DNA of 64,000 bases, taken from positions 5,030,327 through 5,094,326 of the forward strand of contig JALIRH010000038.1 of assembly GCA_023055505.1 (NCBI GenBank), in the 5' to 3' direction. The position numbers and the translations under genes are program-made. The notes beneath the pieces are model-generated. The model saw only the letters and a program-made list of their open reading frames with translations. It was not told the DNA's origin and ran no database searches. The stretch is from Callipepla californica brunnescens. Taxonomy: Eukaryota > Chordata > Aves > Galliformes > Odontophoridae. Positions 11,044 to 20,604 of this stretch are shown here, piece by piece (position 1 is the first letter of the stretch; the number at the start of each line of letters is the position of its first letter).

Positions 11044-13476
11044 CAACCCACAAACAAACAGGTCTTCATTCAGATTTTGTTCCTGAGGGACAATATCTTA
11101 AAATCTAGATCATTTGTATGCAGAAAGGTAAGTGATTATATGGGTGTAGAAATTCTCAGAGTCAGACCAAGTCTAAAGGAATAAGAATGGCAAAGAGAGT
11201 TTATTATAGGATGAAAAATTTTTATAGTCTCTGAAAACACTCAAGTAAATGTTATAAATCTCCTGCTACTGACACAGGTGGTTCTGTGTCAATCTATAGA
11301 TCAACTGAATGCAGTTATCCAGTTTTGGCTAGAGTCTACTTTCTGTGACCACTGTTAAGAGTTCAGAAATTCTACACCAAATCAAGTACATGTAATCTGG
11401 AGCTGAATTTCTTCTTAAAAGTGAGGATTCAGTTATTATAGTTAAAAAAAGACATTTCAACAGTTTTCCAGAGATCTCTGACCCAGGGGACATTCAAAGG
11501 TCCCCTTCCAGGTCTCTGAACATTTTGGATATTCCAGTATATTTGGCAAGACACTTGTAACTTATATTTAGGTAAATGAAGCTCATGGTTAGACTGTCAA
11601 GAGTAAAGAGAATAATTAGTATGGGAAGGAGAAATTTTAGAGTGATGTATTCTACAGTAAGATTGGCCTTTAATAATGGTAAATCATTCCCCTGATACTA
11701 GACAACTGTTTCATCAGCAACTACAGACACCCATCCGTTAAGAGATATGAATTAGATGTTACTAGTCTAGCTATAGGCTGATTTCTGAGCACCTTTAATC
11801 CAGTGTACAGGCCATTATCACAGCCATCTGCTTCTGCAGACATTTATCTATTTGAAATGTGTGGTGAATAGCTTTTTCTATCTATTTTTAATAATCTAGT
11901 CAGGATGAATACACTGTCTCAAACAGAAAAAAGATCTCAAAAATAAATTTAGGTTCAGAGGAAAAAAAAAAAGTGTGAGATAGATATAAGAGCAGTAGCA
12001 AACATGATGAATCTTTAAAGGTGCTATTTCAAGTTATTATAATATTCACAGGAGCTGGAAGCTGAGAAAAAGCTGCCCTTATCTAGAAGCTACCTTATCT
12101 TTCCATGCTTATCAAATCTTTATTGCAGTCTCTCTCAAGTTCTGAATTATTGATTTGGATGTTGATAAAATCCACCCTAAAGTGAAAAAATGATGAAAAG
12201 AGAAATTTGAATTGTAAATTTTCTATTAAAATAATTGTTTAGGAAAAATGCATTTAAAAAACTAACAACAAAAATGTTTAGTATATAAGTAGATCATGCA
12301 CACTATGAAAAATAATCATCTTTTGCTTTAATAGTTTCTCTAAAACTGAAAAATGAGATGACTATAGAATTCTCAATTTCTGTTAAGTTACTTTTGCAGG
12401 GCTTTAACACCGTTCCTCTGGGATGTATTGAGGAGGGCTGTGAACCACATAATTGCTTTTTCATTATGGACTTCTGTTTACAGAAATCTTACGTTACTTT
12501 CCTGAAGCATCATGATTTAAACTTAATGTTATTTGTGGATGCTGAACTTGAATGATTCGTACTTGTCTACGATGTTGTGCTGCTGAAAAGAGATTTGAAT
12601 GAATGGCCACTGATTTTATCTTTTTATACTTTTCTCCTTCTCTGGTGATTCAGAGCACAAAAATGACCTCTGCTTCAGGTAAATACACAAAAAGAAAAGA
12701 TGTATTCACACTGTACACTCACGAGCATTAACTTCTTTTTCTTTTGTTCATTAAATTTTGAATTGGGTAATGGTTTAATTTAAATAGTACCATTCAAGAG
12801 AAATCTGATGAAAGATATTTCCAAGGATATGTCCTCCAGCCCAGATAGTCTTTGAAGCACAAAGCTCTAAGAAAATGTTTATCACATTCTTGTAATTTAT
12901 TCTCTTGGATTTTCCACTGGTGTTTTCTTCACTATTGATGTTTGCCAAATACTAGTTGGGTCTTTTTTTCTGATTTTATACAATTAAAGGAAGCAGCTAA
13001 TCTATTCACTTTTTTTTTCCTTCAAATTGTTTCAAATCTAAAGTAAGAACTTCTTAAATCCACAGAAACATCAAATTTTTCTGTCTTTTACAGAATGCAA
13101 GCAAACCTTTATAACACATTTAAATTTTATACATTTTCTTATTTTCTCTTTTCTTCTACATTTTCTTCTTTTTCTCTTTCTTTAACATATATCACCAGAT
13201 TAAACTAGATAATTCCAATTTATAATGATAACTAGTGTTTCTAGTCCATGTTTTTGTTCATAAGGCTGTAGAAGCACATTTACTGTACTGTACTTCTACT
13301 CTATTGAATTTTCTATTCTTTCTTTTTACCAGGAAGAAAATTTGTAGATACAACAACATAGTAGAAAACTTACTGGGGAACTGAAGAATGTTCAGGCATC
13401 ATTTGTAACTCATCCAAGGAGAAAAAAAGTGTATATAAATATATATAATTTACATATAAATATAAATAAAATTATT

Positions 13477-14115
13477 TGTGTTGATGGAGTAGTACAAGTA
13501 ATTGAGCAGAGGCAGAGACCTCAGGATGGTCTCTATACATGGGAGTTGTGCAGAGGAACTCCCTGCACATGTACAAGGAGGGGAAGGGGGGGGGGAGAGG
13601 GGCTGTGCTTGAATTCACAGAATTAGCCAAGGGAGGGAAACAGTTACTCCAGAGGTAGAGACTTGGGGGTGGTTTGCTAGGAATAGGGAGGGGCTTCGGA
13701 GGGGTTTTCTAGAAACAGGGCAAAGCTTTCATTCATTGCTTTTCACACTGCACCACTTTGCAAGGTGTTAGATTCCTTGAATTCCAGGTCTGAAGCTTTC
13801 AGATAAGAAAATGGACCAACCATTACAAGGGAAGTCATATTCAAAAAAGATCTACCTATACACAGCGCATGTCTAAGGAGGAGTGGAGAGCAAGGAGGCA
13901 TTTGCGGAATTAGTTAGCGCAGGACGACCCATTGTCTAGAAAGATTAGCATTTCTTGCTTTGCGGAATCTTAACTGTGCCTTTTGTGTGGTATACATCTG
14001 CTTGAGAAACACTTGTGGTGCAATTGGGCGGTTTTGGTCCCATGCATCACCGTGCACCTTAAACTAATAAACTACCTTCATTCTGACTCTCTGTGAGTTT
14101 AAATGTTGTTCCGCA
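13477..14115 (+). mobile_element. ERVK-like solo LTR
   Basis: The right end has the form I associate with class II avian LTRs: AATAAA at 14066-14071, then CATTCTGACTCTCTGTGAGT and an ending GTTGTTCCGCA at 14115. The left end is uncertain; TGTGTTGATGG at 13477 is a plausible start. The body includes a G-rich block at 13580-13602. No primer-binding site or gag sequence follows, so it is a solo LTR. If the element ran on to 14133, the flanks would be TTATT and TTATC, which is weak evidence for an alternative boundary. Confidence 0.6.
14066..14071 (+). promoter_or_regulatory. LTR polyadenylation signal
   Basis: AATAAA lies about 45 bases before the GTTCCGCA end of the ERVK-like LTR, the usual R-region position. 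Confidence 0.6.
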
Positions 14116-14512
14116 GGTCATAATCTAAGGACATTATCTATGTTAAAATCAAGGAAATAACTAATATTTCAGAAATGAATTAAGATTTCAGAAATTTTTA
14201 ACAGTGAGTACAACTTTCTGTATTTCACCTCCCTTAATTTAAAGAAAATTTATAAGGACACTTTGAGGTAGGCTGGTTGGATGATTAATTACTAGAAAAA
14301 CAATTAATACTACTACTACACAAGCTGGTAAATTCCTCACCCATGTAGTTGTTCAGTTCATAAAAATATGCTATACAAAAATTGGATAGCTTATATAAAC
14401 CTTAAGTGACCAATAAAAACATAAATATTGTCATAAGTGAATTAAGAAATACTAAACTTGCTGATGTAGTTGACAAAACATTTTCTGTTTTATATGTATG
14501 TACATATCTAAT

Positions 14513-15130
14513 TGTCTCTCTCCAGTATATAGGAGGGAGAGGAGGTTCTTTTCTGTACCCGACAGTGAGACTAAGACACAACAGATTAAATGTTAGTCTA
14601 ACCAGTTTATTACAAATCCTAGTTACTCAGGGAGATGGAGAAGGTAAGATGGGTTCTAAAAAAGAGATAGGAAATAAAAGCAAGGAGTCTGCAGAAAGCA
14701 AGAAAGATGTAGTCACCACCAGAATTCCAGCTGGCTCTTAATTCACACATTTATTTTCAGTAGTAATGGTCGACGGATACTGTGGTCTTCTTAATGACAG
14801 TAGAAACACAAGTCTAAAATGGTCAGGTCCGCTTCCTTTGGAGTGGCGGCTTCTGGTTTGTAGACCTCAGCAGGAACTCCTTAGTTCCCATCTTCCAGGC
14901 TGGGCCAGAAGATAAGAGGGAGTAGGGTGATGCCAAATTGTATCTTTCCTTCACAGGATACAATGGTATCACCTCCCAGTCTCCCATACTAGTTATTTGT
15001 TCACAGGCCAGGTCTACCAGCAGTAAGCATTCCTGAGCACTCCCTTTTGAAGACAAACGGCTCCAGAGAAATGTTTTCAAATGTAAAATTGTCCACAGAG
15101 TGATTCTGGCTGCTACATAGCAACAGCCAC
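14513..15130 (-). mobile_element. decayed LTR of the tRNA-Ser ERV family
   Basis: The left end begins TGTCTCTCTCCAGTATATAG, matching the reverse complement of the right end of the LTR at 62191-63185 (TGTCACGCTCCAATATAGAG). The similarity continues through GGAGGGAGAGGAGGTTCTTT, the block containing AACCAGTTTATTAC (a minus-strand poly(A) signal) and AAGATGTAGTCACCACCAG. The U3 side, beyond about 14750, is hard to align, so the right boundary is a guess. Its divergence makes it the oldest of the three copies here. The 85- and 111-codon frames inside are chance. Confidence 0.65.
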
Positions 15131-15229
15131 CACTTGACTCCTAGATAAGCCAGAAAGAAATGCCTCAGAAACCAAGCTTTGAGTGAAAAGAAAAAAAAAA
15201 AAAAAAAAGAAAAGGAAAAAGGAAGGGTT

Positions 15230-15510
15230 CAGACACTAATGTAGGTAGAAACAGGACAAGGAGTAAAGAATTTAAGTTGAAAGATCATAGATTTGCAATG
15301 GATAAAAAAGAAGACAGTTTTTATAGCAGTAGGTGCCTCATTCCTGGAGGTATTTAAGGTCAGGCTGGAGGGAGCTTTGTGCAACTTGACCCAGTAGGTG
15401 TCTTTGCCTGTGGCAGGACTTGCAAATGTCTTTCCTAACCATTTTATAATTCTAAGATTCTATGTTTCCTTGCTTCTATGTTTTTACGACTGTACGATTC
15501 TTTGATTCTG
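15230..15510 (+). mobile_element. old CR1 3' end
   Basis: CR1 3' UTR-like text (CTCATTCCTGGAGGTATTTAAGGTCAGGCTGGA) is followed by a degenerate octamer tail: AAGATTCTATGTTTC, then TACGATTCTTTGATTCTG. The 5' boundary is blurred because the copy is strongly diverged. Confidence 0.75.
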
Positions 15511-15629
15511 TTACAATCTGGACAGTATTTATTTATTAAATATTTACAACGCAAACCGTACTGTATTAATAGTGAAGTTTCTTGGTCTTTCCACTATCAT
15601 TCCATCCATCCAAAACTATATGTAACAGA

Positions 15630-15717
15630 AAATCACAGAATCATGGGACTCAGTTGAATCTAAAGGAATCTAAAAGACTATCAGTAACAAACAAACAAAC
15701 AAACAAACAAACAAAAC
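15630..15717 (-). repeat. short minus CR1 tail scrap and (CAAA)n
   Basis: AATCACAGAATCATGGGACT resembles the reverse complement of a CR1 octamer tail with a few bases of 3' UTR. A clean (CAAA)n run at 15686-15717 follows. The CR1 assignment of such a short piece is tentative. Confidence 0.45.
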
Positions 15718-17029
15718 ATTTTCTTTCCCAGTAGTATGCCACAAATTACATTTTACTTCAGCCAGGACCTCCTAATGGATCTCAAAAGAAATGCTCTAAA
15801 TCCCTTCATCCTAGAACTGGGAACACTGAAGCTATTCATCTGATATAGTATACGATACTCAGAATTTTTTCTGACTTTATTTTCTATAGTGATGAGGTAG
15901 ACAGAACTAAAATATAAAGACTTTATGGCTTCATTTTAGATAAACTGCAGAAGTAAATTGTGACTTTTCATCCCTTTTTGCCTGTTTTTCTAGAACTCTT
16001 GCTTGTGAAAAACAAAACAAAACAAAAAAAGCCCTGGCTACTGGATGTAGAAGATGAAAAGCACAGCCACACAAATGCAGTCTAAATTTCTGCTAGTTCC
16101 CTATGCATCTTTGATTTAAAAACTATTAGTTTGGCCATCAGATTTCATATCACCATGGTTTTTAGAGTTGGCTTTTTTTTTTATTTCACTGATTTTCTCT
16201 TACAACAAAAAAGTTACTTTACATTTTTCTCAGACTCCTGAAAGTTATGTAATTTTATATACTGTAGCATTTTAAGACTGAATGTATAAGTTCAGTTCTT
16301 CTTAATTTGAAGTATGAATTCATTTTAATTCCTGTAAATCACTGCCTTGTCTTTCCATGAAAGAACACATTAATATTTTATAAAGCAATCTAAAGATATT
16401 TATAGGTGTTCTGATTTCTTCATACAAAAACATAAAAAAAAAAAAAAAAAAAGAGAGAACAGGAAGTGATTTTTCACAGTATTTTGTTGTGCGAGTCTTG
16501 TTTGCACCATATCTCTTTGTTTCAATCATAGAACATTGCACAAACATGATTTTACTTTTTTGTCTCAGTAAAGTGTGCTGGGATTACTCAGGAAAACAAC
16601 CTTGTAAAAAACACTCAACAGCCTTAAATAGAAAAATGTAAATTAAACAACAACACATTTATTGTGATTTGCTAAAAAGAAGTAAAATTAATACTGATAT
16701 TTTTACATGTCTGTTTTTGAGGAATGTCGATTTTTCACAGTGGAGTCAGTTCCTGACATGTTTAGTATAGTGCACTAGGGCTATTTGACAGTCTGTGCAG
16801 ATTTTATATGAGTGATTTACGTTTTGCTCACTGTATGAGATACAAACATCAACAGATTTGTTACTTCAGCATGTTCAGCTGGCAGTGCAGCTACACATCC
16901 TTCACAAAATTGTAGATAATCAGTTCTCTGTTCTTTTGCATTATAAGAAATATTCATGAATTAGCCTCAATTTCTATTTTCTGCACGGAAAGTTAGAAGC
17001 AATGGGCAAAATCCTGGCTTATTACTCTG
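15718..17029. other. unique interval, nothing recognised
   Basis: AT-rich DNA with a poly(A) run at about 16434-16452. The 75-codon minus frame at 16320-16547 reads through that run (a Phe stretch) and is not gene-like. Confidence 0.6.
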
Positions 17030-17565
17030 TGTTGTGGTTTAGCACAGCAGGTGGCTAAGCATCACACAGTCACTCACTCTCCCTCTTCCCAGTGGGATGG
17101 GGGAGAGAAAAGAAAAAAGAACCAACAAAGTAAAGCCCATGGGTTGAGATGAAACTTTTTACTAGGATATCGAAAAGAAAGAGGATAATAGTTATGGATA
17201 TATATACAAAGGTATATATAAGTGATGCACAAGCAATTGCTCACCACCACTTGACTGATGCTTAACTAGACCCCCTGGTGAGTGAAAGAGAGCAAGAACT
17301 CCCGTCCACTTGAAAACTCTCCTTGCACAGGATGCCATGAGGTATAGAATATCCCTTTGGCCAGTCCTGATTCTGTTCCCCCCCAAGCTTGTTGGGTGTC
17401 CCCATCAGCCCCTTGTTGAGAAAACTGGAATGGTCTTGCTTACCTGCTTACCAGCAACTATAAACAACTGTTTGTTGTCAACATTGTTTTTTCTCCTAGA
17501 TCAAAAAATAACATTGTACCAGACACTCCAAAGAAAATAATTCCATCCCAGCTGAAACTAAGACA
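17030..17565 (-). mobile_element. avian ERVL-type solo LTR
   Basis: On the plus strand it opens TGTTGTGGTTTAGCACAGCA and closes CCAGCTGAAACTAAGACA. Read on the minus strand it therefore starts TGTCTTAGTTTCAGCTGGGA and ends CTAAACCACAACA, the terminal forms I know from avian ERVL LTRs. The conserved internal blocks GTGGGATGGGGGAGAGAAA, GGGTTGAGATGAAAC and AATATCCCTTTGGCCAGTC are in the expected order. Clear 5-bp flanking duplications are not visible. No internal retroviral sequence is attached. Confidence 0.85.
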
Positions 17566-17742
17566 TTCTAGCCCTGCAATGTGGTATTACCAGTTGTAGT
17601 AACAAGTCACAAGTTTTGTACTGAGTTTGACCTGTATGGCCTCAAAAACTGAAGACTGTCAGTCCTGCTTTGTCTGAAGTATTCTTGATCCAGTGTTATT
17701 ATTAGTGTACTGCAACCAGTGCAGAAAGAATGAAATTAACTT

Positions 17743-17892
17743 AGAGTCATAGAATCATAAAATCATAGAATCACGGAATCATAGAATCAAAGAATAACAG
17801 AATGGTGGGATGGATGGAATCCTTGAGATCAACTAGTTCCAACACCCCTGCTACAGGCAGTGAACCTCCCTTTTGACCAGGTTGCTTTTGTG
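17743..17892 (-). mobile_element. CR1 3' end with long octamer tail
   Basis: About seven octamer units of the TCATAGAA type (17744-17800) precede the reverse-complemented CR1 3' UTR (GATCAACTAGTTCCAACACC through GACCAGGTTGCTT). The copy is 5'-truncated to less than 100 bases of body. Confidence 0.88.
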
Positions 17893-18051
17893 GAAGATGG
17901 TTCAGTAATAATAATGGAGTGGAAATTGCTATATATGTACTCCACAGTTTCCACCTCTTTTCCTGGGTCACATTTCCTCTGCCTTCAAACACTGGTCCAG
18001 AAGGAAACAAATTTTCTACAAGTCTTGGTATCACATTCTAGATTTCTACGC

Positions 18052-18961
18052 TGTAAGAGACTATTATTTTATACCATTGCCTCAAAGTTTGCTGATGAAC
18101 ATGTCTGAACATGTCCAAGCTAGTCCTGGGCAAGGGTTCTGAAATCCTTTGTCTAAGGGACAAGCAGATGGGCATGTCCTGAGGCAACAAAAGAGAGATA
18201 AGCTCAATGGCTGCTGAACACTTTTGTGTGGTACTCATCTCCATGGGGAGATAGCCATCTCAGGAGATGCTTGCCTGGCATGCTAGCACGGAATTTGTCA
18301 CATAGGCAAGAGAAATGGATAAAAGAGAGATCGTCCACCATGAGATGGTGGGTGTTCTTCCATCAGAAAACTCATGAGCTGATTCCCTGCTGCTGAACTC
18401 CCTCCTGGGCCTGCTGCCTGAGATATGCTGCTTTCTCCTGGACCTTGCCGCTCCTTCGAGGTGTTCTACCATCTGAACCCTCACAAACTGATGACCCTTC
18501 TCTGCTTCTGTGGTGCTGATACCTCGCTGCTTCTCCAGTGCTGGCTGATGCTGTTTCTGTGCTGACCCCACGCTGCTTCTCCTGTGCTGACCCGGTGCCG
18601 CTTCTCCAGGACAACTGCTTGCTGCTCAATGCTGCCCGTCACTGCTGCTGTTCTCCCCGCTTCTGCCACCCCTGATCTGCCTCGGACTTTCGGATCCGCT
18701 TGCAACCAGACCGCCCCTAGGATCCTGGCTGGTGACTTTCCCTGCTTTGTACAAATTCCTGCTTCTTTCCTATCTTTCCTATCGCTCGCCTTCCCTTCTC
18801 CATCACCCTTATTGGTAACAATGTCCGCCTTCCCCATCTCCCTGGTCAATATTGTTAATAAACTTGTCGGACCAAAATTTGAACTGCTGCTTCTTAATCT
18901 CACGCTGGGTATACACATAATCTAAGAACCTCGTTTCCCTCCTTTATATTGGAGCAGGACA
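18052..18961 (+). mobile_element. solo LTR of the tRNA-Ser ERV family
   Basis: This 910-bp LTR begins TGTAAGAGACTATT and ends GGAGCAGGACA. It matches the LTR at 62191-63185 along its length, including CTCATCTCCATGGGGAGATA, the GC-rich block CTGACCCGGTGCCGCTTCTC, AATAAA at 18857-18862 and the last 60 bases. The flanks are TACGC on the left and TATGC on the right: a 5-bp target duplication differing by one C-to-T change at a CpG. No primer-binding site follows, so it is a solo LTR produced by LTR recombination. The 82- to 145-codon frames inside it are non-coding shadows. It lacks the U3 duplication of the right-edge copy. Confidence 0.9.
18857..18862 (+). promoter_or_regulatory. LTR polyadenylation signal
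   Basis: AATAAA sits at the position equivalent to 63079-63084 in the other copy, about 100 bases before the LTR end. Confidence 0.65.
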
Positions 18962-19060
18962 TATGCATCTAGTTCCCATTGGGCACACTATGTCTTAGAA
19001 TGTTATCTTCAAGCAACAACACATTGCTTAGAAAATCATTCTATCAGAATGATTCGTATC

Positions 19061-19665
19061 TGTCAATGGTGTACGGGCTGTTTCTGCCTGGTTCCATGAT
19101 GACTGGGGCAGGAGACCCATGGACCCAGTCCCCGGGAAAGGGGAAAGGGAAAACGCAAAAAAAGGAAAAGGGAGATAGGCATAGAAACAAAACAGTGGCA
19201 AAAATCTGAGAAGGAAAGCTCATTTACTAAATATGATATCAGAATGCAAAATAACACAATATAATAGAATGTAATTAGAATTGAGGGTATTAATAAAATG
19301 AGAGAGTGCCCGAAAAACCAAAGGCCTTTTGCTAAACACTGAAGGTGAGGCAGCTAGGGAGCACCCACTGCTGGGTCAGTCTGAAAGGGAAAGAAAACAT
19401 GTTTCATGACATACAAACAGTTTTTATCTTTCTCTCTGAGCAGAAAGAGGAAAAATGCAAAACAATGCAAAGTTCTTTTCTTCTGAGACAGGTATACCCA
19501 TAACTATCGATGATTCACAGAGTTGGAGCATTAACTCTTTAAACCCCCAATGCATGCTGTTATGATATGGAATACCAATTACAAACGTCATAAAACCATG
19601 ATGCCATAATGATAGACAAATGAATCCAAGCTGACAGAATCTATTCCTGAGTATGGGCATACTTG
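19061..19665 (-). mobile_element. solo LTR, family shared with 55595 and 56082
   Basis: The left end is TGTCAATGG. Blocks common to this copy and the one at 56082 include CCTGGTTC, GATATCAGAATGCAAAATAA, AACACAATATA, GAGCACCCA.TGCTGGGTCA and CTTCTGAGACAGGTAT, all in the same order. The blocks end near GGAATACCAATTACAAA; some similarity continues to about 19665, so the right boundary is approximate. Orientation is minus, judged from the minus-strand poly(A) signal of the better copy. The 90-codon minus frame at 19424-19696 lies in it and is not a gene. Confidence 0.75.
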
Positions 19666-20037
19666 GAAAAAAAAAAAAAAAAGTAAATCTCTTCAATTAA
19701 GATATGAGAAATACCAGTTCAAATGCAGTTTCTGAAGCAGACTACATAAGAAACACAAATATGCATTTCCTAATTCCTAGAAAGTAGGTTTAACTACTTG
19801 TCTAACTAGTTTGACCTGGAGAGGCTGGAGAGTTGGGCAAAAAAGAACGAGGTTTAACGAGCAAATGTGGAGTCTTGCACCTATCAAGGAGTAACTGCAT
19901 GCACCAGTACAGTTTGGGGGATGACCTGCTGGAGAGGAGCTCTGAGGAGAGGGAGTTGGGTGTCCTGGTGGATGACTGATTAGCCATGAGCCAGCAGTTG
20001 CCCTGGTGGCCAAGAAGTCCAAGAGCATGGCCAGCAG

Positions 20038-20361
20038 GTGGAGGGAAGCGATCCTCCCCCTCTACTCTGCCTTGGTGAGACCTCACCTGGAGTATTGAGT
20101 CCAGTTTTGGGCTCCCTGGTACAAAAAAAGACAGGGATCTCCTGGAAAGAGTCCAGTACAAAAAAAGACAGGGATCTCCTGGAAAGAGTCCAGTGGAGGG
20201 CTACAGAGATAATAAAGGATGTGGAACACATCCCTTATGAGGAAATGCTGAGAGACCTGGGTCTGTTCAGCCTTCAAAAGAGAACACTCAGAGGGGATCT
20301 GATTCACGTCTATAAATATCTAAGGAGCAGGAGGAAAAGGGACAAGGCTGCACTCTTCTGA
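20038..20361 (+). pseudogene. CR1 ORF2 C-terminal remnant
   Basis: A 107-codon frame whose second half is the CR1 ORF2 C-terminal region (LLERVQWRATEIIKDVEHIP, then EEMLRDLGLFSLQKRTLRGD). The first half is out of the ORF2 frame. The 37-bp duplication inside adds one base modulo three, so the original frame is broken there. No catalytic motifs are present. Confidence 0.75.
20120..20193 (+). repeat. 37-bp perfect tandem duplication
   Basis: The unit starting TACAAAAAAAGACAGGGATC occurs at 20120-20156 and again, identical, at 20157-20193. It lies inside the CR1 copy and shifts its reading frame. Confidence 0.95.
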
Positions 20362-20604
20362 GAAGTGTGTGGTGACAGGACAGGGGGAAATGGCCACAAA
20401 CTGCGGCACAGGAAGTTCTGCACAAATATGTGTGGGAACTTCTTCATCGTGCAGTGACGGAGCACTGGAACAGGCTGCACAAAGAGGTGGTGGAGTCTCC
20501 TTTCCTAGAGACTGCTTCCTACAGGAGCCTGCTTCGGCAGGGGGGTTGGACTAGATGATCTCTAGAGGTCCCTTCCAACCACTACAGTTCTCTGATTCTG
20601 TGAT

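Larger units (their letters stand above)
3240..13476. other. long unique interval without recognisable gene
   Basis: About 10 kb of AT-rich DNA with no transposon or gene that I recognise. Visible structure is limited to simple repeats at 4059-4096, 4523-4548, 5469-5492, 7088-7143 and 10999-11043, two telomere-like hexamers at 6736-6749, a short palindrome at 9251-9269 and one candidate exon at 10475-10543. Open frames up to 165 codons (6455-6952 minus) and 137 codons (7446-7859 plus) show no familiar domain and look like chance. Confidence 0.6.
19809..20604 (+). mobile_element. CR1 LINE 3' half with internal deletion
   Basis: It starts in the ORF2 segment just after the reverse transcriptase core (TTTGACCTGGAGAGGCTGGAG) and contains ACTGCATGCACCAGTACAG and CTGGAGAGGAGCTCTGAGGA. 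After about 20025 the text jumps to GCCAGCAGGTGGAGGGAAG, implying an internal deletion. It continues through the ORF2 C-terminus and 3' UTR to TCTGATTCTGTGATAG. A perfect 37-bp tandem duplication lies at 20120-20193. Confidence 0.92.

Noticed and set aside
11124..11131. Splice donor consensus AAG|GTAAGT
   Set aside because: No good upstream acceptor; the preceding pyrimidine content is low and A-rich repeats intervene. It shows that isolated donor matches occur by chance here.
18481..18918. 145-codon minus frame and overlapping 103-113 codon frames
   Set aside because: All fall inside the solo LTR at 18052-18961. Similar frames at 62652-62975 lie in the matching LTR region and reflect its GC-rich composition.
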